DNA from: Dactylorhiza incarnata
Lineage: Eukaryota; Streptophyta; Magnoliopsida; Asparagales; Orchidaceae
Assembly: GCA_033032865.1 (NCBI GenBank)
Contig: JAWHQI010000051.1
Span: 10,186,001-10,250,000, forward strand
DNA: 64,000 nt
Reading direction: 5' to 3'
Part shown: positions 43,608-56,182 of the stretch, piece after piece
How positions within the stretch are numbered: position 1 is the stretch's first letter
Layout of the letters: each line of letters begins with the position of its first letter
Program-made: the position numbers and the translations under genes
The notes under the pieces: model-generated
What the model was told of the DNA's origin: nothing
Seen by the model: the letters and a program-made list of their open reading frames with translations, nothing else
Databases searched by the model: none

Positions 43608-45258
43608 TGATGGCGCAAATCTCACACACCGCTATAGGCGGTAGCTCGACTGCGGCACGAAACGGCAGTGTACCGATCGTTCAAGTAATATAAAACGAGG
43701 AGTAATCCCCGAGTATCGAATCTCTCAAGGAACACAGTAAGGTGGAGTTTATTATTGAGGAAAGACTTGAGATTGAAGTCCTGCGAAAGGCGGAATGCGA
43801 ATGAAAGGGCTTTAGGGGTTTGTGAATACTTAAAATAAATATTACCACTACTCCTATGCAATGCCGCTATGCAAAGCTTCGCTTGGCGGGATGGAGACTA
43901 GGCAGGCCTTGAGCGCGCTGCGTCGAAAGGGCGGCTGGACGAGTAGGCAAACGGATCGAACTATGCAGGCCTTGAGCGCGCTGCTTCGTTAGGCGGGATG
44001 GAATACGGGCCGCGATGCCACGCTTCGATAGGCGGATGGGCGAGTGGGCTAGCGGAACGTGGGTCGCAAGCACCTCTTTGATAAGCACGCCACTAGCAAT
44101 TGCTAGTGCGGCACCGGACACGGTGGTGGGATGGAAAATGGAATGGAGCGCTCCTCAATGACACAAATGAACAAAATAATTTCATAAACATGAAATTAGC
44201 AACATTAGGCATGATTCATAGTGTTCATCATCAAGATAAAGAGAATACATCACACATAACCACAAAAATAGAGGAAAAAGGCAAGAGATACGACCGAATC
44301 TGGAGTCTCGTAGTAGATTTACGGTAGGAAGCACCGGGTTGTCAATCCGGGTCCTAGCTCGGTCCCAACTGCGTCCGGGGTAGAAGAGGGCTGTCACACC
44401 TCCCAATGGACCCGTCTTCTCCAGCGATTTACAATCCAGCCACGTCTATTGCGGAGAACCTCTTCCTTAGCGGTCAAAATGAGTGTAGGACCCCTTCCTT
44501 TAAGCCTTTGGATGATGGAGGAGGCCTAGGGGGCGGAAATCCCCTGAAAACAGCGAAAACGGCGGACTGAACGGAGCAGAGTTCCCTCCTCCCGACCTAA
44601 TTCGCGAACAGGTCAATAAATAGGCGCTGGATTAAACACTGCGCACGATCATTGGCGCACGACCAATGGTCGTGCGCACTGGAATCCTGCGATCGTGCGC
44701 ACTGCCTGGACAGAACCTGCACGAGATGAAATCATGAAATACAATGTTCGCACGACCAGTGGCGCACGACCGGTGGTCGTGCGCACTGGAGTTGATGGTC
44801 GTGCGCACTACAGCAAACAGAACTCAGAAATTTAATGGTCAATGCGCACGAGCAGTGGCGCACGACCGATGGTCGTGCGCACTGGAGTCGATGGTCGTGC
44901 GCACTACACCAGACAGAACTCGTGAAAAAGGGTTAAGTGCGCACGATTAGTGGCGCACGACCGGTGGTCGTGCGCACTAGAACAAGTGATCGTGCGCAGT
45001 GTTCCTGTGCAGAATTGCACCGGAAACACTTGCACGCCTCCTATTCCAGCACAAACACAGATCTAGCCACCGAAAGTGGCACTTAACAACATATGAGTAA
45101 TATGAAAGGAAATAAACACGAAAACACACCCAAGTGGGCCAAAATGTGCACCTAGCATGGGTTATCAATTATAAACTATAATAAGGCTAAAGTGCGTGAT
45201 ATTGACTAAATAATGGCCCGGATGAGTCCATGAAGGTGTATATAATCAGGACTCATCA
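43608..45258 (-). repeat. E1 5' LTR
   Basis: 1651 bp, nearly identical to the 3' LTR (differences seen at about 44029, 44547 and 44550). Palindromes at 44655-44677, 44762-44784, 44858-44880 and 44953-44975. Confidence 0.95.
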
Positions 45259-45263
45259 CACTC

Positions 45264-45640
45264 TCGATCTGCGTAAGTGGAATCCATCAAGGAATTCCAC
45301 CACCTCTCTGCATGGGCATCCAATGCAGTAGTCGACAAAGATACTACCCTGCTGACTTGGCAGCAGATACCTGCGAGCATCTCCTATATAGTATCTAGCC
45401 ACTCCTAAGTCTTGACCAAATTCTCTATCCCGTGGTACATCAGAGGGGACAAGCTCTTGAATGCACTCAACAAGTTGGATCCCGGGTTCGGTTGAGAGGC
45501 CGGGACCTGCTGTGCCTTAAAGGCCTCCAGAATGGCTATCAACGTCTGAGCTAGGTCCGACTGCTAGATGGGAGTGGCGGCCAGAGGGAAAGTGATGGTA
45601 TCTCGTAGGTCGGTACTCCTCGGGGGCTTCACAAATATTA
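45264..45640 (-). pseudogene. G2 gag N-terminal part
   Basis: Minus-strand reading with TITFPLAATPI, SNLLSAFKSLSPLMYHG near 45430 and HAERWWNSLMDSTYADRE at 45264-45320, which continues across E1 into ITWEEF at 36860. In-frame stops near 45570 and 45410. It is followed toward the right by a 160-bp leader and the PBS. Confidence 0.8.
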
Positions 45641-45800
45641 GGAATTATTATTAGAATCGTCCAAAGTCATTATTTAAATGGACTATATGCGTGATTTCAC
45701 AGGTGGGTACACCATTGCTTGCGCTATATAGTTTGTCCGCAAACTAATGCTCGAGCAGGGTGACCTAGTGTTTTGTGCTTTTCTTTTTATTATGATCGTT
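45641..45800 (-). other. G2 leader
   Basis: Non-coding stretch between the G2 PBS and gag. Confidence 0.5.
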
Positions 45801-45815
45801 TGTCAAGTGATACCA
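45801..45815 (-). promoter_or_regulatory. G2 primer-binding site
   Basis: Minus strand TGGTATCACTTGACA, two bases from the LTR. Only the first eight bases match the canonical tRNA-Met site. Confidence 0.65.
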
Positions 45816-45817
45816 AT

Positions 45818-48800
45818 TGTAAGATACCCCTCCTCCTTACTATAGAGTTCCATATCTTATGCTCAGAACCCTCATCTTACGGAGACCCCAACTCACGGGT
45901 TAATTCACTGCTCAATGTCTATTCTGCCGGGTAGTTTGATCATATCACAAGCCAACTTGCGAAGAAAAAATATTTACCAACAATTATATGGCCACAACCA
46001 CAGACATATATATATGAATATGAAGCAAATAGTCCACAATGAGTACGAATATAAAAGACTGTAAGAGTTATGCCCGGTACATATCCAAAAGGAAAATAGA
46101 AAGATACTCTCTCACACTACACTATGCAGAAGATAATAAAAATCTCCCAGTAACATGTCACTGTGTAGTGGTAGTAATGCATGACATCTGCTCCTCAGGT
46201 TCTTCCATTACGTCGTGCCTGATGAACTGATGCTCCTGCTCTCGATCTCATGGTGTTACGACCACATCCGACCATTAGTCAAAAATACTAAGTCATTTTT
46301 TCCTCGCCCCCCCCCCCCCCCCCACGACTTCTAGGTACCAAGCGGGAGGATCATACGGAGGACATCAATGGGTAAAGCAAGAGCAGGTGACATGAATTAT
46401 GTTAGCAGTATATATGAACAAGTGAGCAGTGTGTACATCAGTAAGAGATAATAAGTAAGCAGTAAATAAGAGTGCGGCGCAAGTAAAGGAAATAAGTAAG
46501 ATACTACGTTATCATCAAGAGCTCCTTAACTTATACGAATGCCCATACAAACTTATAAGTTAAGATTTTTGGAATTATAACCTATCACATAAATGAGACC
46601 ATACTAAATTATATGATAAGGGTCTGCTAGTGCGTATGCCTATAGTATGAATGTATATTATGATGCATTATGCAATGTTCATACAATGTAACTCACCCAC
46701 ATGACTATGCGCGCACAGACCTTTTGTTCCAACTTTTTGAAGGTAGCAAGCCTCTAAGGTACTTCCATCTTGGCCACAAAAACAGTGGATCGGGCACTCC
46801 ACTCCTAGGTGGGTATAGACACTATGAGACTTAGACCTTACGTACGCTGCTATATACATCCTAGGTGCACTTTCGTGAGCTCTTGCATACTCTTGTTGGC
46901 AACTCGGTAGTCTTTTTTGGTTGGGTGTGGGTTATTAGGGATTGTCCTCCATACCACAGTAATGTAACCTACTGGCACTCTAACTCACCATACCCCTCCA
47001 AAGTCAACGTACTTCCATCGATGTGACAATTGAACCAGTACCGAAGACCCACCACTAGTTTATGCACATGCAAGGTTTTTCTCACCACCCGAGCCTCCAG
47101 CTCGCAGGACCATCAACTCCTAAACCATTTAGTCCCATACATTGGGATGAGGTTTACTTTTCTCAAATTCTCTATTTAAAGTTACTCTTGATTGTTATTT
47201 AGTTGATCATAACAATTTAAGGTGAATCCTGTACTTCCCGAGGTCTACCTGGTGCAGGTCCCGCAGTGGTACTAAAAGATATTTTGTGGGGACATCCCAA
47301 ACTTTCCTTTCTCAAAATATTTACTTTTATTGGTAACTACCCATTGCCAAGTCCATTCTCATGGTTGCTCTTAAACTACCTTAAGATGACTTAGAATTCT
47401 TTTAGAGAAAGTGACGACCTATATGCGGTGAGTGGTGCAAACCCTTATGTATTTATCTATATGTCCAACACTTATATTACAGATGCACCATGATCATGTG
47501 ATCATCATAAATATCTTTATAATTGCCTAAGGTGGAAAGACCCCAAATGGTTTCAGTTACTCAATGTCTGACATGATTCTAATTTACTATTCAACTATAG
47601 GACAAAGGTTCTCTAACAATGCTACAACTTATAGGGACTAATATGATGGTTGACCTACCTATGTGCTCCAAATTTCATTCAATTTTTATGTGTTCTGGCT
47701 AGTCTAATCATCACATAGAATTATTGTTATTTGAAGACCATCACTAGAATTGAACTAGTTTTGATCTCTATGATGTGAACTTCACTATATCTTGGCCAAA
47801 TGTCCTTAAATTCATACCATAGGTTCATCATGACCAAATTAAGAAGTGGTCAGAAATTCAAAATATTCCTAATTAATTTGGCCATGAATAAAAATTCTTT
47901 CAATTCAAGACATACATCACTTTACACATGAAGTATCAGTTTTATAAGTCAAGGTACTCCAAATATTTTATCAGTGGTATATAGTGGTGAAATATCATGA
48001 TTAATAGAGTTCCCTAATTTTCCATAGTATTTATGACCATTAATTCAATACGTAAATATTTAGGTCAATTTGTCACATTACACAGTATGTAGCAAGAAAA
48101 TTCATTCAAAAATTCTAGAAACATTACCATAGGTTTATGATGGCCTAAAAATAGTCCAGCCAAACTTTCAGAATTTTCCAAGTAATATTATTCATTAAAA
48201 TTGTAATAATACATATGTGTGACAAATGAAATTTAGATATTTATAGTGTGTATGACTTCCAAAAATCCTACTAAAATTTCTAGAGATATATTTTAACATA
48301 AAAGTACCATGTGACAGAAAAGTAGATTTTATATAAGTCATTAGGTTAGGTTTATTTCATTTATACATTTATGTGACCTAATCAATTATGATCAAACAAC
48401 TAGGAATATAAACTCCAAAAATTCTAATAAATTTTCCAGAGGTATATATTACCCTTAATCATCATGTGGCAGAAGATCAGAATTTCCCTAAGTCAATTGG
48501 TCTCTTTCATTTGATTAATTCAATTATGTGACATTAATATAGTTAATTAAATGTCTAGAATTTTTCACTCCAAAAATCCTAACTTTTCTAGGGATGATAC
48601 CCTTCACCATAGTATTTGTATTGCCCAAACATCATGAGCATACAACAAGCCATTTGTGACAAATTAACAAAATACCAAAAAGTGATATATCCACACCACC
48701 TTCCCATACATTTCAATCACTTGTATGTGGAATATATTATTTTACAGAGGTCCAAATGACCTCAAATTTTTACATGTGACAATTTATGACATAACAAACA

Positions 48801-50842
48801 TATCATCTAAGATTTGGATCATTTTGAATTTATCTAACCTCATTTACTTAAATAATATGAAAAATCATATTTTTTACAAAACTGTAGAAAAATATTGCCC
48901 AAAAATACTGATTTTTGGGCAGGGGTGTGTCTATGGTATAAAATTTTATTTCCAAAGTATTAGGCCCATACAAACATGTATGTTAAATAAGTTTACAAAT
49001 TAGTGACTGGTCCCCCTTTAGGAGGCATCTCAGGAGGATTGCCGTGCAGGGAGCTGTATGTCACCAAATATAGTGAGTCAATGTCCTATGGACAATAGAC
49101 CTCCAGGTCTACAAAGGTTATCTTATGCACATTTGCATGAAAAGGTCTCTAAGTGGTCCAATTATGGGGATTAATATTCTTTATAAGGTGTGACAAATAA
49201 TTCAATTTAATTCATTTTGGCCTGCATACAGCCATAAGCCATGTGAATCAACAAGCTGCTTATGTCTCCTACCTCCAGCCAAGGGATAGAATTGCCCCGT
49301 CTTGGGTTGATTTCCAAGTCGAATTCTCAGCCATACGGCCACCACCACAGACGGCCACCACCACAGACGGCCACCACCACCACCACCTTCTTTAAGGTGG
49401 TGGCTATCGTTTAGCGATGAGATGCCTGTCGGAGATCACCTCTCCGGCGAAGCTGAGCGGGATAAAAAGGCTCAGAATTTCTTATCTTTCTCATATGTAT
49501 CACATCTCAATTGAGCCCGATTTCTCTTCCTAAGAATCTAGAAAGCTAGGATACAGGGAGAGGAGGAGAAATGGACCACGATTGGGGCTCGACGACGGGT
49601 GTTTCAGAGGCTGGCCTTGGTTTTAATCTTCTCCGGCGAGCTTGCCCGATCCATCAAATCTCCACCAATAGCTCTCTTCTTAGTGGTTGCTCAACTCCTT
49701 AGGAACTTCTGAAGATAATGGAAGTGTCTAATGGGGGTGGTGATGGTTGTGTAGGAAGAATGGGAGGTATGGGTGTCAATCATTGCTATTTTGCCTTCCC
49801 CTTTGATATTGAGTGGCTTTCATCGCCTGATGGAGACTGTTCATGGCCTGAGGAGGTCAGCTAGAGGCTTGGGCAGAGGAGTGGAGGGCCATGGGCCTGA
49901 ATTCCTCAAAAGCTCCTCTTTCCTTAAAGCTTTTGGGAAAAATGCCAATTTGGCCCCCATGCCAATATTCTATCTCCAAATCCAAGAGCTTGGGGTTCCA
50001 ATAGGCATGTGACCTGACGTTTAGGCTTGTGTTGGGGCCTTAGTCCATTTATAGTCTATTTGGGCTTTTGATTTCCTCCTTTAGGCTCAATGTTGACCAA
50101 GGTTGACTTTTGGGTTGACTTGGCCAATTTGGTGAGTGGATAAGCCCCACTTGATGGTCATGAGTCCTATGACCCTACCCAAAGTCCATTGAACCATAGT
50201 GTTGCTCTAATTGAGTTAATTGATCGATATGGTGTGAGTTTGACACAAATTGGCCTATGTTTGACTTTTGTCAAATTGGATGGATTGGTTGACTTATTGA
50301 TTGTGCATTTGGGTCCAATGGATCCTTAATGGGGTTAGAAGGTTAGGGGTGAGGTCAATTTGACCAATTGAAGGTCAATTGATCCTTGATTTGGTTGATT
50401 TGGGTTATGTTGATCAAGTGTTGACTTTGGTCAATTCTTTGAAATTGTGTGGGACCAATTTGTGATTATTAACCTAATGACCATCCTTAGTTATTACGAG
50501 GACCTAGGGGAGGTCCATTTGAGGTATTGGAGGTCAATTAAGTCAAATTATGTTGAATAGGGCAATGTTGACCTAAGTTTGACTTATGTCAATTTGGCCT
50601 ATTTGGTTGACCAATTGATGGGTCTTTTGGTCAAGCGAGTCTCCATTAGGGTTAGGAACATAGTGGTGACGCCAATTTGTACTTGTGAGTTCAATTTGGC
50701 TAGTTTGACCTAAGTTGCCTTGTGCTCACTAAGACCTTAACTCAATGGGCCATAAGGTTACCTTCTTGCCTCCACTCCTCATTCTCACTGCATGTTATTC
50801 CCCAACACTTTCATGGGGTCTAGTAGAAATAGGTATGCTACA
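45818..50842 (-). repeat. G2 5' LTR (about 5 kb)
   Basis: Bounded by TGTAAGATACC (45818) and GGTATGCTACA (50842), an imperfect 11-bp terminal inverted repeat with TG...CA ends, and placed directly beside the PBS. The right 1.7 kb matches the G2 3' LTR segments. The left 3.3 kb is AT-rich, without coding sequence, and has no partner inside the window because the matching part of the 3' LTR is replaced by a plus-strand pol fragment. Unrecognised nested insertions are possible. W-box-like hexamers are dense at 50094-50720. Confidence 0.6.
46307..46323 (+). repeat. Poly-C run
   Basis: Seventeen C in the G2 5' LTR. Confidence 0.85.
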
Positions 50843-51174
50843 TGAGAAAGTCTAGCTCTGGCTGCTATCATAGGATTTTGGTTTAATAATAAACAAGTAG
50901 CACCAAATAGCATTCAAAAGACAAAAGATTTATAGAGGTTCCTCAATCAACTTGACATATCCTCTATTCAACTGATTAGTTGGCTAGCACTAACTCTACA
51001 CCAACATGATGAGTCTTTTTCGTTGGAGACTCCAACCCACATGATCTTTTCTACTTGAGATTCAATAACCCAAGCAGCTCTTTTGAAGTAACAGGTTGAT
51101 AACCATTTATATATGTTGTTTACACTTTTAAAGCTGTAGCTCATGTTGAGTTATCTCTGAAGAAGAGAGACTTA
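50843..51174. other. Unassigned region right of G2
   Basis: Sequence flanking the right end of G2. I see no gene or recognisable element in it. Confidence 0.4.
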
Positions 51175-51370
51175 GGCTTCATTTGGCTCGGCTTATTTTG
51201 CTCCGGTGAGTTTGGACAAAATCGTCATTGTCATAGAATGTATGTTTGGTATGACAAATGTTACTACCATTATCAAAAAAAGAAACTAGTTATAAGCATA
51301 AAATGATTGGTATGACAATGACGTTTTTGTCCAAACTCACCGGAGCAAATAAGCCGAACCAAACGAAGCT
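51175..51370. mobile_element. Tourist-like MITE
   Basis: 196-bp element with terminal inverted repeats of about 57 bp (left GGCTTCATTTGGCTCGGC, right end the reverse complement of AGCTTCGTTTGGTTCGGC), a short unique centre and flanking TTA (51172-51174 and 51371-51373). The TTA duplication and size suggest a PIF/Harbinger-derived Tourist MITE. No coding capacity. Confidence 0.85.
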
Positions 51371-52488
51371 TTAGTGAATCCAAGAAGAAAAAGGGGATTT
51401 ATTTTACAGATTGAAGAATGATGAAGAAATATGAAGCCAGGTTGCTAGCTGCTTTCAGGATCAGCTTCACATTCTGAGATATTCAAGGGCATTCCTTAAA
51501 AAATATGGAGCTTTTATATTTATTCTTTCTTTTCTTATATGTACAAGTTCCAAAGGAGCATACAACGTAGAAAGTTGGCGCCTTCTGTTAACCTAAAATC
51601 CTATGAACGCAGTCAGAGTCAGCTCAGTCTGGAGCCAGGGTAAGCTTTGGACATCTAGTAGTATGGGTGAATACCCTCCGAGTAGTCACACCATCCCCAG
51701 CCACGTTGGGATGGGCTGTAATGCATCGAGTAACTGTGCATCCTTTTAGCCACCCCTCAGCAGCAGCCACTCTAGAGAGGTTTTAGAGAATACTCTAGGA
51801 GTCCACCTGAGCCCCCTCTCTCTCCTTAGCTAGTAGTGGTGTATGCTAATGCAGTTTATTGTAACCGCACAAGCTCCTCTTTCTCCCGGCTGCACGGCGT
51901 CTCTTATTCCCCAGGCAGCTAGCATTTAATGCAACATTAATTGCTCCCAACCATATAAGCAGCCCACTTTCTTTTATAAATAGGGGGCCAGGGGTGCTTA
52001 GAGGGGACACAAAACTTGATTTAGAATCTGCCATGTAGTAGGTACGGTTACAAGTTCCGAGTCATCAGGTATCTTTAGTTTTCAGTGCCTTCTCGTTCCT
52101 TATAATAGCTTGTAATAGTGTCTTTTATGGAATATTACTCTCTAAATCATGTGGTAGTCGCCGTTGCAAGCATATCTGGTGTTCGGTGCTACTAGAAGCA
52201 AGCTCTTTCATGTGCTCTATTTGCCCGACCTTTAAGGGTTAGTAACAGATTGCTTGTGGCTCCTGATTCCCATGCTATCTGGCTGACATGTCGCTGAGTG
52301 CGGAAGTTGGTGATAAATTTGGCACCAATAGTTCGAACACCCGACCTTCAGATCAAAGCACCTGCTGATATAACCCCCTGCACGAGATAAGGCAGTAGAG
52401 CCCGACCTAACTTGAATCTCCTCAGGGCAAGCAGTTATTCATGAGTACTCCCTCTCTCTGGGCGGATACCTGCGAGGAAACTATAAGT
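51371..52488. other. Unassigned region, possibly an old LTR
   Basis: No protein recognised. A TATAAATA at 51975-51982 followed by GGGGGCC and a TTTGGCACCAATAG at about 52319 that loosely resembles a primer-binding site suggest the remnant of a further LTR, but there is no second copy to test this. Confidence 0.3.
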
Positions 52489-52741
52489 TGTTAAAATTTT
52501 GGAGAAGAATGGATTGAAGAAAATAACGGAAGACTTCAATTCAAATTCACATCAGTTAACCAGTGACAATGAAGTCAAGAGAATCTCAATTGAATACTAT
52601 CTTATTAAAATGTGTTGCATACATGGAGAGACATGATTTATAAGAGCAAACATAGATGAGAACAAGCAACACAAAGGTCTGGCGATCAGCAAGCTTAGAC
52701 CGCCCGAACTTAGCAAGGTCATCGGCTTCCCTGAGACCGCG
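52489..52741 (-). repeat. C3 3' LTR, left segment
   Basis: From the TG terminus to the E2 insertion point; ends with the duplication CCGCG (52737-52741), which follows an AGACCGC motif. Confidence 0.65.
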
Positions 52742-54453
52742 TGATGCGCAAATCCTGCACACCGCTATAGGCGGTAGCGAGATTGCGATCCGAACGGCAG
52801 TGAACCGGTCGTTGTCAAGTAATAATATGAGGAAGTAAATCCCCAAGTATCGAATCTCTCAAGGAACACAGTAAGGTGGAGTTAACGTTCGAGGAAGGAC
52901 TTGAGATCGAAGTCCCTTGGGTCGGATGAATTGCGGACACGGGGGTTGATTTGGTTTGTGGAAAATAAAGAGAAAAAGCTACAACTACTCCTATGCAATG
53001 CCGCTATGCAATGCTTCGCTCGGCGGGATGGAAGACTACGTAGGCCTTGAACGCGCTACTTCGTAAGGGCGGATGGACGAGTAGGCAAGCGGATCGAACT
53101 ATGCAGGCCTTGAGCGCGCTGCTTCGTTAGGCGGGATGGAGTACGGGCCGCGATGCCATGCTTCGGTAGGCGGATGGGCGAGTAGGCTAACGGAATGAGG
53201 GTCGTAAGCACCTTTTCGCAAAGCACACCACTAACAATTGTTAGGGTGGCACACGAACGTGACGGCGGAATGGAAATGGACGGCGGCGCACCTCAAGCAA
53301 CTCAAATAGATAAATTACACTATCACATAGGCATGAAATATATATGTAAATATAACTAATTCAAGTGCCACTTCATCATCATGATTAGATCTAGATACAT
53401 ATACATCAAAAAGAGAAGAATAAGGCAAGAAATCGACCGAATCCGAAGTCTCGTTGTAGATTCACAGTTGGAATCGCCGGGTTGTCAATCCGCGTCCAAG
53501 CTTGGTCCGCAACTACATCTGGGATAGAGAGAGCTGTCACGATTCTCCAATGGACCGGTCTTCTTCATGTCACGATCCGGTAGAGGTTGCAAACTTTCTC
53601 TTGCTCGATGGAGATGGCGGCTAGATTTCTCTTTGAAGCTCTTGGATGAAGGAGGAGGCCGAGAGGAAACTCCGGCTCAAGATTGGCGTGAAGAACAAGC
53701 CCGGAGCACCTCCAGATGGTGGGCGGCGGTGGAGGGGCGAAGTCGGACGAAACTGGAGCTGAAACGGCGGAAAACAGCGAGCGATCCGACCTAAATCGCG
53801 AGCAGCGGAATTTATAGGCGCTGGAATTAAACAGTGCGCACGGTCATTGGCGCACGACCAGTGGTCATGCTCACTAGAATCCTGTGATCGTGCGCTCTGC
53901 CTGGACGGAGCCTGCAAAGACAAAAATTATAAAATAACATGTTCGCACGACCAGTGGCGCACGACCGGTGGTCGTGCGCACTATCGTAGGTGGTCGTGCG
54001 CACTGGTTGAAACAGAACTCATGAAATTGATGAAAAGTGCGCACGAACAGTGGCGCACGACCGGTGGTCGTGCGCACTATCGTAGATGGTCGTGCGCACT
54101 GCACCAAACAGAACTCATGAAAAAAGGGTTAAGTGCACACGATCATTGGCGCACGACCAGTGGTCGTGCGCAATAGAATCGGTGATCGTGCGCAGTGTTC
54201 CTGTACAGAATTGTACCGGGAACAACTGCACGACTCCTATTCCAGCACAACCACCAATCTAGCCACTGAAGGCGGCACTTAACAATGCATGAAAGCTCAT
54301 GATGAAGATAAACAAGAAATAACACCAAAACGGGCCTAGAAGTGCACATAGCAAGGAATAACAAATATAAGCTAAAACAGGCTAAAGTGCAGTGGAATGA
54401 CTAAAAAACGGCCCAGATGAGTCCATAAAAGTGTATATGATTAGGACTCATCA
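52742..54453 (-). repeat. E2 3' LTR
   Basis: 1712 bp, TGATGCGCA...GACTCATCA. Three good palindromes at 53957-53979, 54053-54075 and 54149-54171 and a decayed one at 53850-53872; TATA-like CCTATAAATT (minus) at about 53809-53818, 32-34 bp from the decayed palindrome. Confidence 0.93.
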
Positions 54454-54465
54454 CACCCCCAGACT
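54454..54465 (-). promoter_or_regulatory. E2 polypurine tract
   Basis: Minus strand AAGTCTGGGGGTG-type tract before TGATGAGTCC, as in E1. Confidence 0.82.
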
Positions 54466-56182
54466 TACCTGTTTGCGCGTCCCGAGCAGACAAATTCTAA
54501 GCGAACGGGGAAAGAAAAGTAGATGGCTTAAAACTACAATACAGAGTACCATGCGAAGTCGCATGCTCACGTGCATAAGAAGAATAGTAGAGAAGATTTC
54601 TGATTATATAAACAGTTTATATATTTCTAAAAGAGTAAAAGCATATTACAACTACTCAAAATGGTGAACAACGGTGAATCATTCGGTCATGCATACGGAG
54701 AAAGTACACTAAACGCTGAGATGAGCATTGCTCAAGATCGGGATGCGGGAAAAACTCCACTGAAATCCATCAGTGTCGGTGACCATAAGCTTGCCCGGTC
54801 ACATTCTCTCCACGGCACTAGTTTGACTCAAATGCGTGAATCAATAGGACTTTAGATTTTAAATGGGGCTTGGGTTTAGGTGAGGTATACAATGATAAAG
54901 ACGATGGTTCAAAAACTAAACCCAAATGAGCTAATGCAGGAAACTATCCTCATTCACCACACAAACACGCGGGTACACAACACCCCAGACTTGGACTTAA
55001 CAGCATGGGTGCGTGCACCGCCTACTCCCAAACATAAATCTAAACATAAAGATTTTCAATTAAACACTCCTTCTCTTTCCTTTCTTTTTAACTTCTTTTC
55101 TTTTTCTCATTTTTTTTCTTTTCTTATCATTTTCAGCAAATAAACAAAAGGACACATCCACAACTTCACAAACATATTACCACATCAACAACCCAACTCG
55201 TGAAAATAATAAACAGCTAAAGCTCAGATTTGGGTGTGCGACTAGGATTGGCTTTTGGGCTTTGGTGAAATAAAAGTGGGGCTGAATCAAAGAACGGGTA
55301 GGCACAACTGGGCTAGCGAGGATATAGCGGTATGGATAGGCACAAAGGCTCAACCGGGCCAAAATGATGGCCTATATCACATTCACGCAATTGACTAACC
55401 GTATACCCATGCTTCAAGAATCGCTTGGGGCAAGTTCTAGCCACCGAGAAAGATTCTCCTTTCTCCCGACTCAAGCAATACGAATCTAGCGATCGTTTAC
55501 ACACATCCCTATTCTACCGTTTGATTCCACCGAATTCACCATTTGAGTAGAGTAAACAACATTTACACTAATAAGAAAAATATAAAACCATAAGTATAAA
55601 GAGAAGTCTACTCTACACAAATTTCTATGCAATCGAGCACTCGACTAGGAGCACTACTAGAGTCAACATTTTACTCTGCTACATAGTCCTAAGCCATCAC
55701 CTAGACTTTCCCACATAAGCAGAAGAATTAAATTCACTACAGAGCATGCATACAGGCGAGTACGTGCTCAAGTGGGTGCGGTGGTGTGCAATGAAAATGA
55801 ACAACAATTTAAATGAAATCTTCTAGTATGCAGTGCAATAGTGCACGTGAGCGGGTAAATAAAACTACTCTCCCCCAGACTTAAACTAAACAACCCACAG
55901 AATATATGACATGAAAATCAGGAAAGGCTAGGGAGAGAGAGTACCCAGTGCTCAGAAATGAGCACACCAGAAGATTGGCGTGTAAGCTAAAATGAAGCTG
56001 CAGCATCCGCCATCCAGAAAAGATACCTGCAGGGGTCAGCTCCACAAAAACAAAAGAAAATAGAAAACTGAAAAGAAATATTACTAACTAAACATGATTA
56101 GATGAAATAAAAATGCAGAAAAGAAAGATAACTACTGGGGTTATTGTCATCCCAGCACGACTTATTTGGCATTTGTACAATT
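54466..56182 (-). other. E2 3' non-coding region
   Basis: Shares conserved blocks with the E1 3' region (GCTTGCCCGGTCACA near 54789, CGCTTGGGGCAAGTTCT near 55422, pyrimidine tract 55075-55135). No protein recognised. Confidence 0.6.

Larger units (their letters stand above)
36879..45258 (-). mobile_element. E1: Athila-like non-autonomous LTR retrotransposon
   Basis: 8380 bp on the minus strand, duplication CACTC. 5' LTR 43608-45258, tRNA-Asp PBS 43584-43601, zinc-knuckle ORF 42155-43429, ORF1-like gene 40433-41701, a 1.9 kb non-coding 3' region, polypurine tract 38530-38541, 3' LTR 36879-38529. The LTRs are both 1651 bp and differ at only about three positions, so insertion is recent. Athila affinity comes from the tRNA-Asp primer, the AGTCTGGGGGTG tract before TGATGAGTCC, and the ORF1-like protein. 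No protease, RT, RNase H or integrase is present. E2 and the solo LTR at 61753-63213 are relatives. Confidence 0.88.
741..50842 (-). mobile_element. G2: old, multiply interrupted Ty3/gypsy element
   Basis: Scaffold element reconstructed by subtracting later insertions. Read on the minus strand from the right: 5' LTR (45818-50842), PBS (45801-45815), gag (45640 to 45264, 36878 to 36506, 20948 to about 20600), protease and RT (20470 to 18894), RNase H to integrase (14871 to about 13060), then a 3' LTR starting at 12951. Reading joins across each gap at codon-level sense: a gag helix across E1, gag to zinc knuckle across C1, and RNase H across the copia composite. Many stop codons and frameshifts show it is dead. 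The left boundary is unclear, because at about 741 the LTR meets a plus-strand pol fragment and the true end may lie outside the window. Confidence 0.7.

Noticed and set aside
46039..49003. Small frames in the left 3.3 kb of the G2 5' LTR
   Set aside because: Low-complexity AT-rich readings without family motifs.
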